A DNA stretch of 64,000 nt. It comes from Rhizophagus irregularis (lineage: Eukaryota; Glomeromycota; Glomeromycetes; Glomerales; Glomeraceae). Shown here in pieces: positions 12,169 to 24,445 of the stretch. Both the position numbers and the translations under genes were made by a program. The notes beneath the pieces were generated by a model. That model was not told the origin of the DNA. It saw only the letters and a program-made list of their open reading frames with translations, and did not search any database. Positions within the stretch are counted from its first letter, which is position 1; each line of letters begins with the position of its first letter. The DNA lies in NCBI RefSeq assembly GCF_026210795.1, contig NC_089444.1, positions 4,764,501 through 4,828,500 of the forward strand, written 5' to 3'.

Positions 12169-14426
12169 TCAAATTTCTCCTCCATTCTTCAAAGTATAAT
12201 TCCAGGCATCATACCAAAGATGTTGTTGTGGTTTGATTGGAATAATTTCGGTGGCTTTTAATTTATTAATTAGATATTTAAGTGGCGTATCTCCTTTCTT
12301 TTTAAAGGTAGGTTGTAGATAAGCCAACACATATTTTACTAATATATCACCAGTAAAATTTGGAATTTCAAGCTTACTGGCAATATGATCAGCTGATTTA
12401 GCACGAATTTTTGGTAAATACCAAACATCCTCAGCCACACTCCAACTATCACCACTAGTCTTTGAACCAATTTCAAGTGTTAGTATGTGCTTAGAAGTAA
12501 GTTCTAAACGTTTTGCACGTGGTTGATCAATATAAATTCCACGATTCCCAATAATATTATGATCAAAAGGATGAAGATGTAGTGAATCATAATAACTTCC
12601 CAAAGTCTCCCTGAAAAAAAAAGAAAAAACAAAAAATCTGGAATTAATAATTAATAACTGTACAGTACATGTACAAATTTTAAAAATTCACCTATCATAC
12701 TCGTCACTATTTGGATAAAAATATATATTTAGTGTAACGAAAATATAAAAAAATTATGGTAAATTAAATCTATTTAATATTACCTTGAACATTTTAAATC
12801 TTCACTAGGAAGGATAGCAATAGATGCCCACCAATCAGCTCCTGGGTTGCAATCTTCATAGTCATCCATACAAACAGTTGTAATGATAGCAGCAATTGAT
12901 ACATTTTTGTTTACCGGAGAATTAATCTTGATTCCAGATCTATATGTCTCGAGCCGCATCCCTTGAGAAACACTAGGGGTATCAAGATCATAAATACGAC
13001 TAGTACAAGCGTATATAGGCTCAAAAATAGTCCGAATTTCCGGGTCAAGTATCCATTTATGAAGCAACGTTATTGTCTCAGCTAGTTCATGATGTGAGGG
13101 TGGATTATTTTTGGTTAAGTTATGAACAATTGACAATAAATCTTTATCAAGATTTGAAAGCCGAGGGTAATTATCGATAGCAAATTGGCGAAACCAGTCT
13201 TTAGTCAAAGAAGTGCAAATTCTAATGAGCGCTGAACTGTAAGAAGTTTCTTGATCCTTCAAGATCTTTGGAATAAGATATCTTTCAAGTGCAATAACCA
13301 TCGCTTCCTCTTTCATACAATCAAGTTGTTTTTGATAGTCAAGTTTTTGAAAAAGAGATTTTTCGATCATTGCTTTAGACTATAGATGATATTTTTTTTA
13401 TAATAAAAATGTTAGTAAATTTATATTAAAAAGTGTCATAAAAATTGCTTAAATTTTAAACTTTTATACTTTATCATTCTTTAAACCTTCATAGATTGGG
13501 TGATCTCCATACTTAACAAGTTCGTGTAATTTATCATGAGGAACGACTCTATCTACAAAAAAATCATCTTCACGATCCAAAAATTCTTCATCAGAATTAT
13601 TTAAATTTATATGTACAGATGGTGTACCTCGTAAGATTTCAGTTTCCTTAATACGAGTCTTCAACATAAGATTAGTTTTCTCATCACGCATTGGACAGCA
13701 TAAAGGTTTAGTTGGTGATATTTGATTATTTTCCAATATAATTCTTAATGAATGTAAATCTGCTATGTTCTTATAAAAATCATCCGACCAGTAAATATGA
13801 GATGCTTTTAAAGCTTCGAGAACTTTCAATGGAGCAACTATGCATGGGAAGGGTATCATCATTCTATCTTTTACATTGTGACATAATTCCAGAATCATTT
13901 GTGCACTTGACTTTGACTGTTCTCTCTCTTGATCATAATCAAACTTTTCAAATTTAATTTTGCTTTCATCTTCAATCGAACAGTCATCATCAATGTTATC
14001 TTTATCATTAATTTCCATATCATTTGTGACCTCCATTAACTTCATTTTCCTAAGATTTACTTTGTCAGAAGCAAGTTCAATTTCAAAGCCTATATATTTC
14101 TCATTTTCATATGATTCAACACATCTACCAATAATTTTTAATCCAACATCCGAGTAATAAATCAGTTTCAAATTTTTTTTATTCATGAATTTATTAATTA
14201 ATAAAATTGACTGTGAAACGGTTGCAATGAAATTCCAATTATTAGGTTCACGGAAAGAAGGAACATGCCATTTTGCGGCACGAGAACCGATAAGCACAGG
14301 ATAACCGGAAAAATCTGGTTCAACAAGTTGGTTGCCTTCATCCTTGACGATATTATTTAAGATAGATAATATTTTAATATTATCATAAGCAAGCGTTCTT
14401 GACTTGATATGCATGATATTGGACAT
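12169..14426 (-). CDS. Spliced protein with nucleotidyltransferase-like N-terminus
   Basis: Exons on the minus strand: 14426-13470, 13379-12784, a probable 15-nt microexon 12706-12692, and 12610-12169. All junctions are GT-AG and keep frame; the product is 669 aa (664 without the microexon). Residues about 45-65 read VLIGSRAAKWHVPSFREP then NNWNFI. A GS followed by a W-centred acidic pair is the layout of a nucleotidyltransferase-like fold, but here the acidic residues are asparagines, so activity is doubtful. Later segments (LDCMKEEAMVIALERYLIP; WFRQFAIDNYP; KKGDTPLKYLINKL; PQQHLWYDAWNY) look strongly conserved. From memory they resemble an uncharacterised family (DUF7275-type) that I associate with phages and large DNA viruses; this needs a search. 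The gene looks whole. Confidence 0.75.
12692..12706 (-). other. Probable 15-nt microexon
   Basis: Between exons 2 and 3 of the gene at 12169-14426 the minus strand has an acceptor (AAATAG) and donor (GTGAAT) around 15 nt that encode SDEYD-type residues in frame. Using it gives two introns of 77 and 81 nt, like the 90-nt first intron. Skipping it gives one intron of about 170 nt. Confidence 0.5.
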
Positions 14427-15162
14427 ATTAATAGACGAGAGAAAAAAAAAATATTATCTGTTATACAGTATAAATAAGGAAATATATGATTACGTCATTA
14501 TGTATTGTAAATTATATGATGGTTAAATTAATATATTGAAAACTTAAATTTATACTCAGCTTTTTTTAAAGCATAATATTAAGTTTTTATATTACCATAA
14601 CAAGATCAAATAATTTAATGATTTATCGTTGCATCATTCGCTAATCATATATATTTATTATTACAAAATATTGAATGTATAATTGAATCTAAAATTTAAA
14701 CAAATAAAATAATAAATTATGAGCAGTTAACAAAGGGAAAGCTTCAAACATGTTCTACCGCAGTTTTTTTTCACTTTAAATTAATATTTTCGCGATTTAG
14801 AACTACTTTATTGTTATAGCAAAATCGTACCTAATATCTCCATCAAATTTATCAGCAGAGAAAGCGCGTCCGATTTGAAATTTCTGAATACTATAATATC
14901 CAAATCCATTCTCTTTGAACTTCAGAAAGCGTGCATTTAAAGTCCGTCGCCGAGATCACACTTTAATTTGGCGCATTTTGTACAACTTGACCACATGATC
15001 AGTAAAAATGTGAAATTCTAATTCTAATACCTTAATTCCGGCAAAAATCACATGAGCCTAAAAATCACGTGTAGGCTATTGTTTCTATACTCGACCAGTA
15101 CTCGACCAAGTTTTATCTTTTGCGACCTATAGTGTGAAACTAACGAACACATGTGAAAAATG
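14427..15162. other. Intergenic stretch
   Basis: Upstream region of the 12169-14426 gene. No gene or repeat recognised. Confidence 0.4.
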
Positions 15163-15170
15163 CCCTAAAG

Positions 15171-15491
15171 CAGGGTTGGGAAAATATGGTGTACGAGGTA
15201 AAATTTCAGTACAGTACAGTACAGTTAATACATTGTACTTAAAATTTTAAATACCATATATTTAATAAAGTTACTTCAAATGCTAACTCTGTCAATATTG
15301 ATTCATTTATGATAAAATAAATACTATTAAATTCCTCTCATTGAGACGAATCTAATGAGCTTAATTTTATTGAAATCTAATCACTGGACCACTTAAAACC
15401 AAGGTATATATGATTGAAAATACCTCTGTAATTTATATAAAAAAATGTACTTGTACTAAAAAAACTCAGTACAGTACATTTCCCAACCCTG
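15171..15491. mobile_element. Non-autonomous hAT MITE, 321 bp
   Basis: The ends are inverted: CAGGGTTGGGAAA at 15171 and TTTCCCAACCCTG at 15491. They are flanked by a perfect 8-bp duplication CCCTAAAG (15163-15170 and 15492-15499). Both subterminal regions carry GTACAGTAC motifs. Size, ends and 8-bp duplication place it with hAT. No ORF. Confidence 0.93.
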
Positions 15492-15711
15492 CCCTAAAGT
15501 ATTACAAATCATTAATTCATTTTATCAAATTCACTGTTATTTAATTGTATTTAATTAGACTATCTGATCCGACTATTTCCTATTCACTGCGGAATTTTAT
15601 TGTTAAGATATTACTAATATTTTGTTAAATCTTACAAATGTTGAACATTACGTAAATAAATGAATTTTTAACCTCGCTAATTGACCTCAAACCAAATCTT
15701 ACCACGTTATC

Positions 15712-16623
15712 ATGTCTGAAGAAAGTACTATTCCAATGCCATTTTTCTGCAAATGGTTAAATGTTCATTCAAACCCAGTACTTTGAAACCTGGAGAAGCT
15801 TAGAAAACATGTCGTTAAACATGACATTAATTATCTCTTCAAGGAGATCATATTTACATATGCCCGTGGGAAGGTTGCAAGAAATATGAGATTGATATTA
15901 TTACATGTACTGTATAATGAAAGTTACAAAAATATTTCAAGTATTTTTTGGCTTTGCTAACTTCACCATACTGTAGAATTTATAATAATCTATTATTTAT
16001 CTTACAGAACATTTGCATGAACACATCCAACAAAGACCATTTAAGGTAAGCTAAAAAACTATCCCCGATTTGTTTTCTCTTAATGTACTAAGTGGATTCT
16101 ACAGGCGATGATGAAATGAAAAATTGAATTCAGGTATTGTTACCACAATCATATCGTAACTTATTATTATTACCTTTCCCTTGTTATTATTGAAATGATG
16201 TGTTATATTACTTGTCCTAACATATTTTCTTTTCTTGTTAAAGGGAAAGTTAGTGGTGAGTCGATGTTCTTATGAAGGAAGAAGTTAATAATGATGAGGC
16301 TAGCACTCTTGTTAAAGGAAAAGTCAACAAAGATGAAATCTCACCAACAAAATTATCTTATCGTCAAAGAGAGCGTTAACAAAGACACAGAAGACTTTAT
16401 GACTAGATGTAAGCCATTTATTTATTGGAGAAGAACTGAAGAAGTTGACTTGTCCAATTATGGTCATAATAATCATGATGGTTTGCCTATTGTGCCAAAA
16501 GAAAAGTTAACAGAGGAGGAAGAGGATAAACTTCTTTGGGAAACATTTCGCAATATATTTAAAGGGTCGAAGGCCGTCACGTTGTTAAGTAAAGCTCGTG
16601 AAATGTTAGGAATGGAAGTTTGA
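15712..16623 (+). pseudogene. Broken zinc-finger protein gene
   Basis: Plus-strand pieces look like exons of a C2H2-type protein. From 15712, MSEESTIPMPFFCKW and later LEKLRKHVVKHDINYL. At about 15845-15890, CPWEGCKKYE. After a possible acceptor near 16015, HLHEHIQQRPFK followed by a donor GTAAGC. At 16380-16623 an open stretch (KPFIYWRRTEEVDL...) ends at a stop. There are in-frame stops in the first piece and frame changes in the third, so it appears decayed. The CPWEGC plus HLHEH pattern is what suggests a zinc finger. The exact family is not known to me. Confidence 0.45.
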
Positions 16624-17095
16624 GCACTTAAAGAGGCCAATTCATTATGGTAAGCATTTGAAACATTTTAATTTTTTTATAATTTTATTTCTTATAAATA
16701 TATCTTTAATCATTACCAATAATTTAAAAATTTGTTAAATTTGCATCAAAGAGAATTATGCTACTGCGCAAATTTAATTATTAGCTGTTTTTATGTATTT
16801 GTTCCCATTTATACAAATGTATCATTATAATATGGACATGTTTTCACTGGTCGACATGATAGCCATCCGAGTTATACAAATCTGATTGGTTTGATTTGTT
16901 AAAAAACCTTTATGTAAATGTTGTAAGGTAGTGCGTCCAGAAAAAGCGTTTAAGAAAACTTAAGAAAATCTTGCAAAAACATGTAACTCCTGTTTAGCCA
17001 ACCGTCAAAAAATATATAAACCAAAAAAACATTAAGTGAAATAAATCCACAAACGGAGATAATATTTTTTTTTTTTTAACAATGCTTATATTTTT
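16624..17095. other. Intergenic stretch
   Basis: No supported feature between the zinc-finger remnant and the Tc1-like element. Confidence 0.4.
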
Positions 17096-17097
17096 TA

Positions 17098-18004
17098 TGG
17101 GCCGTTGCGAAAAGATTTGTACCTCACCCAAAAAGAAAAGGATTTACACCAAGAAAAGTACCGTGTGACTAAATTAAGGGCTGAAAAAAAAATAGACTTC
17201 GAATAACAAATTTTACTAATATTTTTTACTCTACTTCGCATAGTTCCTCCATAAAACGAAGCGGCGTACCATTAACTGACAACAAAAAGTTGATGATAAT
17301 TAACGTTTACAATTATTTTTCAGGGGCTAACTCAGACTGGAAGAGCCACGGGGACAATACTTTTATGCCGCATAAACCTCTCGGACTTCCTAAATTGCAA
17401 CCCAACGAAAACATTTCAGAAATGCACATGATATTGCCTTTTCTGATGAATTAAGAAAACCAAAACTTTTGGAGCTGGCTCGAATGAATAAATAAAAGGT
17501 TCCATTTTCTTGTGTTAACAATACGAACATGGAGTTAATTTTACCCCTCCTTACCATTGCAAACTGCAACCTATTGAAGATGTTTGGTCAGTTGTGAAGG
17601 GTGAAGTTGCACGCTCAGGTCCACATTCAAACCCTTTATCTGTTAGAAATACACTACTAAATGCATTTAAAGAAAAAATTTCACTGTAGGACTTTTGGAG
17701 AAGAGCACTTAAAAATACTAAGGAATATTTTGAGTCCGACGAAAGCATACAAAGCATAAATTAATTGATGAATTTAGTAGTTCCGATGAGGATCATGTAA
17801 TTTAACGTTGTGCCCGTGCCCCAAATCAACGATCGGCCTAAATTTTCGGCCCACCTTTATAATGCCTTAAGAATTTTCTAGCATCATCGGGCATATTGAG
17901 ATTTCGGGCATTCCCAATATGTACTGATAATATTTATAAAAAAAATAAATTTACATAATAAAATTTTTATTATCGACGCAATGTAAATCTTTTCGTAACG
18001 GCCC
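17098..18004 (+). mobile_element. Degenerate Tc1/mariner element, 907 bp
   Basis: Inverted ends of about 22 bp (TGGGCCGTTGCGAAAAGATT left, same with one change right) are flanked by TA on both sides (17096-17097 and 18005-18006). Inside on the plus strand, 17540-17760 encodes YHCKLQPIEDVWSVVKGEVA and then an alpha-helical tail. This is the C-terminal catalytic block (P-x-E-x-x-W) of a Tc1/mariner DDE transposase. An in-frame stop follows KEKIS and the N-terminal half is missing, so the copy is inactive. Confidence 0.85.
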
Positions 18005-18191
18005 ATAATTATTTTGATAAACCAAATTTATCAATACGAGAACTACAGTACGTACTGTACTTTACTTGTAGTCAGTCTTTAATATACATGTTTGTTACGT
18101 TAAAAAATATAGATGAAATAAATACAATAAATGCAATAAATGATAAAAATATTGCAACAAAATATTCAAAAGATTAATAAATGAATAAGGT

Positions 18192-19751
18192 TTACTTATA
18201 ACTTTTTAAATTCATAAAAAAGTTGATAATCCTCATAATCGTGTTTCTAATAATAATACCAAAAAATCCAATTGGACGAGTTTGTCTTAATACAAATGCT
18301 CTAGCTCTCAACACATCGGCAGAATTTCGTTCTCGCATTTCATTTTCATATTCTTGGATGTAAGAAATATAATTTTCTGGAGTATAATTAAGCAATGCTT
18401 GAGAAAGAAGATCTGCATCTTTAATAGCATTATTTGTTCCCAATCCAAATATAGGATTAATAGCATGAGCAGCATCCCCTAATAATGTCACTCGGCTGCT
18501 TTTCCAAGTATTGACGGATAATGGGTCAAGATCTTGTAATTTTCTTCGTTGTGTAGGATTATAAGTTTTAAATGGATATTTTTCTGGATCATTTGGAGCT
18601 GTTTTAGGAACATAGTCCCATAATTTTAATTGAATATCGGTTAACTCACTTTTTGGTCTTAAAGTTTGAATTAAATGTTTAGTATAATTAATAACTGATG
18701 CTGGGTCTTTATCGTCAACTTTAATTTTATCTGATTCTTCAATATCTAATTTCGATGGATAAGCAAAACTAAGTGTTACTTTATAATGAGGTTCGACTGA
18801 ATCATTTTTATGGTCTGGATCTTGTTCAACCGGAATTAAACGGAAAAGACTAAATGTCCAGTCACCCTTTATTCCAAGAGAAAGTTGAATTAAAGAATTG
18901 CCGTGAATTCTAATTGATTTATCCATAAGACTTTTAGGAACGGCAACATTTGCGTTGAGTATATTTACACCGTAATCGAAAACTTTTAATTCGGGTATTT
19001 TTTGTTTTCGAACTACAATAATTTAATAAAGGTATGAAGAAAAATTAATTAATTAATATTTAATAAATAATGCATAAATATTTTATAAATTAATACCTGG
19101 AGAATTAATCCCATCCGCACCAACTAGAATGTCGCCAAATTCTCGTGAACCATCCTCAAAAATCGCCCAAACACCGTTTTCAGTTTCTTCAAATCCAACA
19201 CATTTTTTATTCCATTGAACTGGCACATCTTCCAACAAAACTTCTCTAAGTATATCTCGATAAGAAATAATAGCAGAGATTTCTTTAGGAACTTTCGCCA
19301 ATTCATGAACATCTTTAACTTGTTTAAATGGAGGCCTAACTAAACGTTTTCCTGTATCATCAGTAAGTGTAATTCCATTAGATTCTGCATCTGGAATTGG
19401 ATTCGGAATTGCTTTGGAAAGTTTTGAAGCGATTGAAGGTGGAACACAATTCATAAGAGACTTTGCCCCACGAACGTTTATGCTGATAAAATAGCCTTGC
19501 CATCGGTCTATTATGAGTTTTTAAATATTGATTTGGCAAAGTCAGATAAAAAATAAATATAATTAAATGAAATAACAACAAAATAAAAAAAAGAATAAAT
19601 AATTTGAATTACCAGTAGGACTGGCTTCACGTTCAAAGATTTTTACGTTAAATTCTTTTTTATCTTTATTTTTTATTAAAGCATGATAAAGAGTAAGTCC
19701 TCCTGGACCTGCCCCAATAATAAGGACAGTTGGAATTTTTCCTTCTTGCAT
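18192..19751 (-). CDS. FAD-dependent monooxygenase
   Basis: Three exons: 19751-19613, 19507-19097, 19012-18192, with introns of 105 and 84 nt and all boundaries GT-AG. The product is 456 aa, the usual length for group A flavin monooxygenases (UbiH/salicylate-hydroxylase type). Visible motifs: GAGPGGLTLYHAL near residue 13 (Rossmann GxGxxG for the FAD ADP part), GADGINSP near 180 (DG motif), and VTLLGDAAHAINP then GLGTNNAIKDA near 355-375 (GD motif binding FAD ribityl). The C-terminus is weakly hydrophobic (IIIRNTIMRIINFF) and might touch membranes. Likely NAD(P)H- and O2-dependent hydroxylation of an aromatic or polyketide substrate; the substrate is unknown. A paralogue with shared intron positions lies at 24820-26384. 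Confidence 0.9.
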
Positions 19752-21245
19752 ATTATAAAATAATCAATAAACTCGACGTTTCAACGTTTCAAATTTTTTA
19801 TTCTTTAAAAAAAAATTAATATGTAAATATATTAGCCTTGTTCTTTTAACTTTCTTCCAAGAATAAAGAATTGAAGGAAGGCACTTAACCATTATTTATA
19901 GAGTCATTTCTGTCGAATTTCTTCTAGATTAACGATTCTAATTCTTTCAAGCCACAACGTAAAAATTAACTAAACCAAAAAAAAAGTCATTATTAAATGA
20001 TAATACTATTTTTAACTTGGCTTTTTGATACCGAAATTTATCCGAAATCTTACACATTTCCTTTTATGGAAATCAACTAATTAATCAACCAATAGTAATT
20101 AACTTTGCTGACCAATAATTTAAATTGAATTCCGAAAATTTTACCGTACTGGGCTATTTATATTATGAAAATGCACTAATGCATTATTGTTTGTTTCTAC
20201 GAAGAAAATACATATTCTTTTTTTTCACCATATTTCAGTTTTTGGCATAGATGTGCATTAACAAGAAATGTACCAGCATAATCGAACGACTGACGTACCT
20301 ATCTTGCGTAAAAAAATTACACATCATAGCAAATATTCGCATACGTTTCATTAAATTCTAATTCTTGTGATCCATGGAATATTCAGGTTACTCTTAGAAA
20401 AGTTTCTATTTTCTCGTATTATAGAAAATTTTTTTATTATTCATATGAACTAATATTACAAGCAAGGCAGTGTATTGGTGTCCAATAGAAACTGGTGACT
20501 TTACCTTTGTCTCAATAATAGAGTAGGAAAATAAAAATTAGTTTCATCAAAAAAACATATTGGTGGGTCGCATGGATACACTCTCCTACAAAAAGTATCC
20601 GGACAGATCTTTTTTAAAAAATAAATTTAAATCGCATTGTCTGATTTATCTCACCATCCAGTGATTGTAAACGGATGAATTATAGCTCATTAGATTCGAC
20701 ATAACCAGGCGCCTTTAATGGTAGTTGTTCCATATTTCTAGGATCAATGGATAAAACGTTATATACAAAAGTCTTTAAAATGAAAAGTGTAAATAACTTT
20801 TATTTATCGGTGATAAGGACATGAAAACGCTACCATTAGAAGCGTCCGGAACGTTGCCTCAAATTTTAATATGAAATAGTGCCGATCTTATCCAGATTGC
20901 CAATTAAATTAAAGGAATTAAAATGTAATATATTGATTTTTGTTTTCTTATTAATTTTAAATATTTTATCTGACAAACTGTTAACCAGCTAAAAATTTTT
21001 TTTCGTTGAAGTTATTTGCATAAGAATGCTAATTCAGAGTAAAATATTTTTTTTATTTTTAATGGTGTGACGAACATTTATCTAATTATTGCTTTAACTG
21101 CGATTAATAGAAAATAATATTGCACTGATAAATACTAAATTTAATATACATATATTGGTTTTCGAAATTTCGAATATGAAAACAAAATTGTAAGTTGAGT
21201 GTATTAAAGTTTTGGACTCAAAAATATATAATAAATGAAGCAGAG
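19752..21245. other. Intergenic stretch with Tc1-type end
   Basis: At 20594-20720 lies a repeat starting TACAAAAAGTATCCGGACAG, typical of a Tc1/mariner terminus. Its relative in opposite orientation is at 24446-24535, sharing CATCCAGTGAT and the segment around CCTGGTTATG. No transposase is present in either. The remainder has no gene. Confidence 0.45.
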
Positions 21246-21247
21246 CG

Positions 21248-21249
<2 letters not shown>

Positions 21250-21284
<35 letters not shown>

Positions 21285-21735
21285 AGCAAATCCGATCACA
21301 CTTTATTGAAAAGAAAAATAATGCCATATAGGACTTTACAGGATCTTTAGTTTGATTTGTCTTTAATTTTAAAAAAAATAAACAAGAACACTAAACTAAA
21401 CAAGCTAACCTAAAAGTATAAAATACAAGAAGGCCCGCCGGCTCAAAAAAAAGGGGGTAGAAGGAAAAAGAAAATCAAAAAGGGGGAAAGGGGAAAAGAA
21501 AAAATAATAAAAACTCACCCTAAAGGGCGAACAACACGAAAAAAAACAAAAAGGAGTAAAAAAGATGAACATCTAAAAATATAAATTTGTATCGTTTAAC
21601 CACTCTTTTTACCCACGTATTCTAAAACCTAAAATTAACTAAACTAATTTACGTAAAACATCTATAATTTCCGCTAAGACCTTAGATCGTGATGCTTTAC
21701 GGGACTTGTCCTTCTTTTGGTAAATTATCTACAAG
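21250..21735 (-). mobile_element. 5'-truncated LINE, 3' end with poly-A
   Basis: On the minus strand an ORF end (KKDKSRKASRSKVLAEII... to a stop near 21648) is followed by an untranslated stretch, AATAAAGTGTGATCGGATTT, and a poly-A tail of about 33 (poly-T at 21250-21283 on the plus strand). This order is that of the 3' end of a non-LTR retrotransposon, with only the last residues of ORF2 retained. Target duplication was not identified. Confidence 0.7.
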
Positions 21736-21930
21736 CATGTGAAGCATGTGATACAGTATCAATCATTGACCATGTTGTCACGAATTCAGTAGATCTTGAT
21801 AATTTAAGTCAAATTTGATGAACTTCATTTACGTAACTTGTTAAACAAACTTAACAAATTTTGTCAATAAATGGAAATGTATTCGTTTCGGCGTTATTTT
21901 CTTTCCCAATTCCTTTTGTTTCTTACAAAA

Positions 21931-23397
21931 ATGCAACAAGAGTTATTTTCACCGTTTTTGAATAATCTTGAAAAATTATTTAAGTCAAAAAAGGATTATG
22001 ATGTTATTATAAAAGCTGGAGAAGATAATGATCAAAAAGAAATTTACGCTCATTCAAACATTCTTCGCTGTCAATCAGATTATTTTGATACAGCTTTTTC
22101 TTCTAATTGGGCTGAAAAAAAGGATGGGAAATATATTTTTAAGAAACCAAATGTTTTGCCACATATTTTTGAAATTATTATAAGGTATTGAAAATTTCAA
22201 TTAAACATTAAAAAATTATTGTTTATTGATAATCTAAAATCTTATTTAAAATCGAAATTTAGATATTTCTATTGTGGTCAATTAGATTTAAATGTCAAAA
22301 ATGGGCCAGATACCTTAAAATTGTTAGTCGCTACAGATGAACTTGGGTTGAATATACTCAGCGAATATATCCAAGAATTTTTAATTAAAAATCAAAAAAA
22401 ATTCTTACAAAATGATCCTATTGGAATTCTTGAAGTTGCTTTTCAACATGAAACTTTTACAATGTTGAGAGATTATGGTCTAGAAGCAATCTGTGAAGAA
22501 CCAAACATTTTATTTGGAACTGACAAAATATTATCATTGCCTGCACAGATATTGGAATCATTACTTAAACAAGACGACCTTGTACTAGATGAAATTGAAG
22601 TATGGAATAATTTGATCAGATGGGCTCATGCACAACAACCTACCGTTAATAAGGATCCTTCCGAATGGACTAAAGATGAATTAATTTTAATGGAGAGGAC
22701 GCTATCGAGATTTATCCCATTAATTAGATTTCATGATATAACCTCTGAAGAATATTATGACAAAGTAGTACCATATGATGATTTGCTACCAAAAAAACTA
22801 AAAAACGAAATCTTGAAGTTTCACTTTGTTCCACAAGCAAAACAGATAGGATCTCTACCATCAAGAAATGCTGTTAATACTATTGATTCTGTTCTTATAA
22901 ATTCAGAACATTTAGCAATATTTGCAGGTTGGATAGACAAAAAAGACGAATCTTTGAAAATGATTCCTTATGAATTTAATCTTATCCTTCGTGCTAGTAG
23001 AGATGGCAATACAGCAGGAGCATTTCATGATAAATGTGATAACAAAGGAGCAACTATTATAGTTGTTAAAATTGAGGAAACTAATCAAATAGTTGGTGGA
23101 TATAATCCGCTTGATTGGGAAGGAAGTGATATCTGCAAAAATACTCAAGATAGTTTTATATTTATTTTTGACAATCATAGAGATATTAATACGGGTAGAA
23201 TTGGAAGAGTAACTGACGCTTCTCATGCTTTGGTATGTAGTAATCGGTGGGGGCCAATTTTCGGAAATGGACATGATTTATCAATGAATTGTGTTGGCAA
23301 ATGGGTTTCCAGAGGATCATCTACTTATTCTTATCTTGGTATTCCATATGATTTTGCTAATGATGATTATGAAGTTTTTCAGGTGGTTAAAAAATAG
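21931..23397 (+). CDS. BTB-BACK-TLDc domain protein
   Basis: Two exons, 21931-22184 and 22263-23397, intron 78 nt (GT-AG). The product is 462 aa. I start at MQQELFSP (21931), not at the upstream ATG 21871, because exon 1 is then 254 nt, exactly as in the paralogue at 26788-27794. BTB domain about residues 20-110 (YDVIIKAGE, IYAHSNILRCQSDYF, IYCGQLDL-like end). BACK region about 120-220 (LGLNILSEYIQEFL; WNNLIRWAHAQ). TLDc domain about 289-462 (ILINSEH-type start, LILRASRDGNTAGAFHDKCD, TIIVVKIEETNQIVGGYNPL, YEVFQV end). BTB-BACK proteins act as cullin-3 adaptors; TLDc proteins are linked to oxidative-stress and V-ATPase functions. The family is greatly expanded in Rhizophagus. Confidence 0.93.
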
Positions 23398-23993
23398 ATT
23401 TTAATATGTTAAAAAGAACAAGCAAGTTTTTCCATTAAAATTAACAGTAAATACTAATATCATAGTAAAATCATCCAGAATTCAGACACTAATTATTAAC
23501 CGATCTTAAAACATAAGAAACCTAAATCGTTCCCTTTCATTAAAGTCCTGCTTTATGAGAGTTCTAAACTGATACTGCTGCATGATAATGTGATCTCGAT
23601 CCTGATACTATATTCGACATTGATTCCTCCGAGATGAGAGTTCGTCTCAAAACTGTGCGATCGATCCTATGCGTTGCGTGTTCGACAGCAATCCTGTTGA
23701 TTATTTGTTTCGACAACGATCTTAGTGGTGATGTGTTTGATTTCGATCTATTTGATTGTGAGTTTGGTATCGACCCCATTAATTAGTTAATTCGATATCG
23801 ATCCTAAAGATAATTGAGTTTGGCTACGATACTGACATGGATAATACCGACCCTCCTTCACGAGGTTCTAGACAGATCCAGTTACACAAGAACTTTACAG
23901 AAACCCGGTGTTTTACACTAAGTAGTCACGTGTCTGATTCCTATTCGTCAGAAATCGCGCTGATCACGTTACTGCGTATTACGAAACAATCGT
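23398..23993. repeat. Degenerate CGATCCT/TTCGA-rich repeat
   Basis: From about 23570 to 23840 phrases such as TCGATCCT, TTCGACA and TTCGATATCGATCC recur every 30-40 bp with many changes. The stretch looks like an old tandem repeat. No gene is supported. Confidence 0.4.
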
Positions 23994-24002
23994 CTCGACG
24001 TC

Positions 24003-24115
24003 GCAAAAGTATCATTCTTGATAGACATGAGGTATTATTCTTGATAGACTTTACTGTAAAATATATTATGCATATCAAGATTCTCCTGCATATCTATCAA
24101 GAATGATACTTTTGC
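24003..24115. mobile_element. 113-bp MITE with 9-bp target duplication (MULE-type)
   Basis: The inverted ends GCAAAAGTATCATTCTTGAT (about 24 bp, near perfect) face each other across 113 bp. They are flanked by a perfect 9-bp direct repeat CTCGACGTC (23994-24002 and 24116-24124). A 9-bp duplication is the mark of Mutator-like elements. A third partial copy of the end sequence (ATTATTCTTGATAGACTTTA) lies inside. Confidence 0.88.
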
Positions 24116-24143
24116 CTCGACGTCTCGTTATGACGAATCGTGT

Positions 24144-24422
24144 TTCATCTTTCTATGACCAATAGATGATGAAACAATGAAACATCCCTACCAAAAGTCT
24201 ATAGTTGGTTAAGATCGGCAAATAGCTTTTTTAAAAATGGAATTACTACTGTAGATCTAACCAACTTTTTTTCAGGCTTAGCTAAGAACTCGTTCTATAA
24301 AAAAAAAATAGAAAAAATTTTCAATTTTTTTAAAAAATGGCAACTTTTAAATGTGGAATGATTATTAGTCTATACTTTAAGTAGTGAGGTGCTTCATCAT
24401 CTATTGGTCGTAGAAAGATGAA
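24144..24422. repeat. Foldback repeat with 30-bp arms
   Basis: TTCATCTTTCTATGACCAAT at 24144-24173 is repeated inverted at 24393-24422 with two differences over 30 bp. The interior has no ORF. Flanking GTTAYGACGAATC phrases on both sides are direct repeats, so it may be a MITE with a long duplication or part of a larger repeat. Confidence 0.6.
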
Positions 24423-24445
24423 TAATAGTTACAATTTCAACCTTT

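Noticed and set aside
21094-21327. 77-aa ORF with poly-lysine
   Set aside because: The lysines come from a LINE poly-A tail; no independent coding evidence.
22912-23274. 120-aa ORF opposite the BTB-TLDc gene
   Set aside because: Antisense shadow of a well-supported exon.
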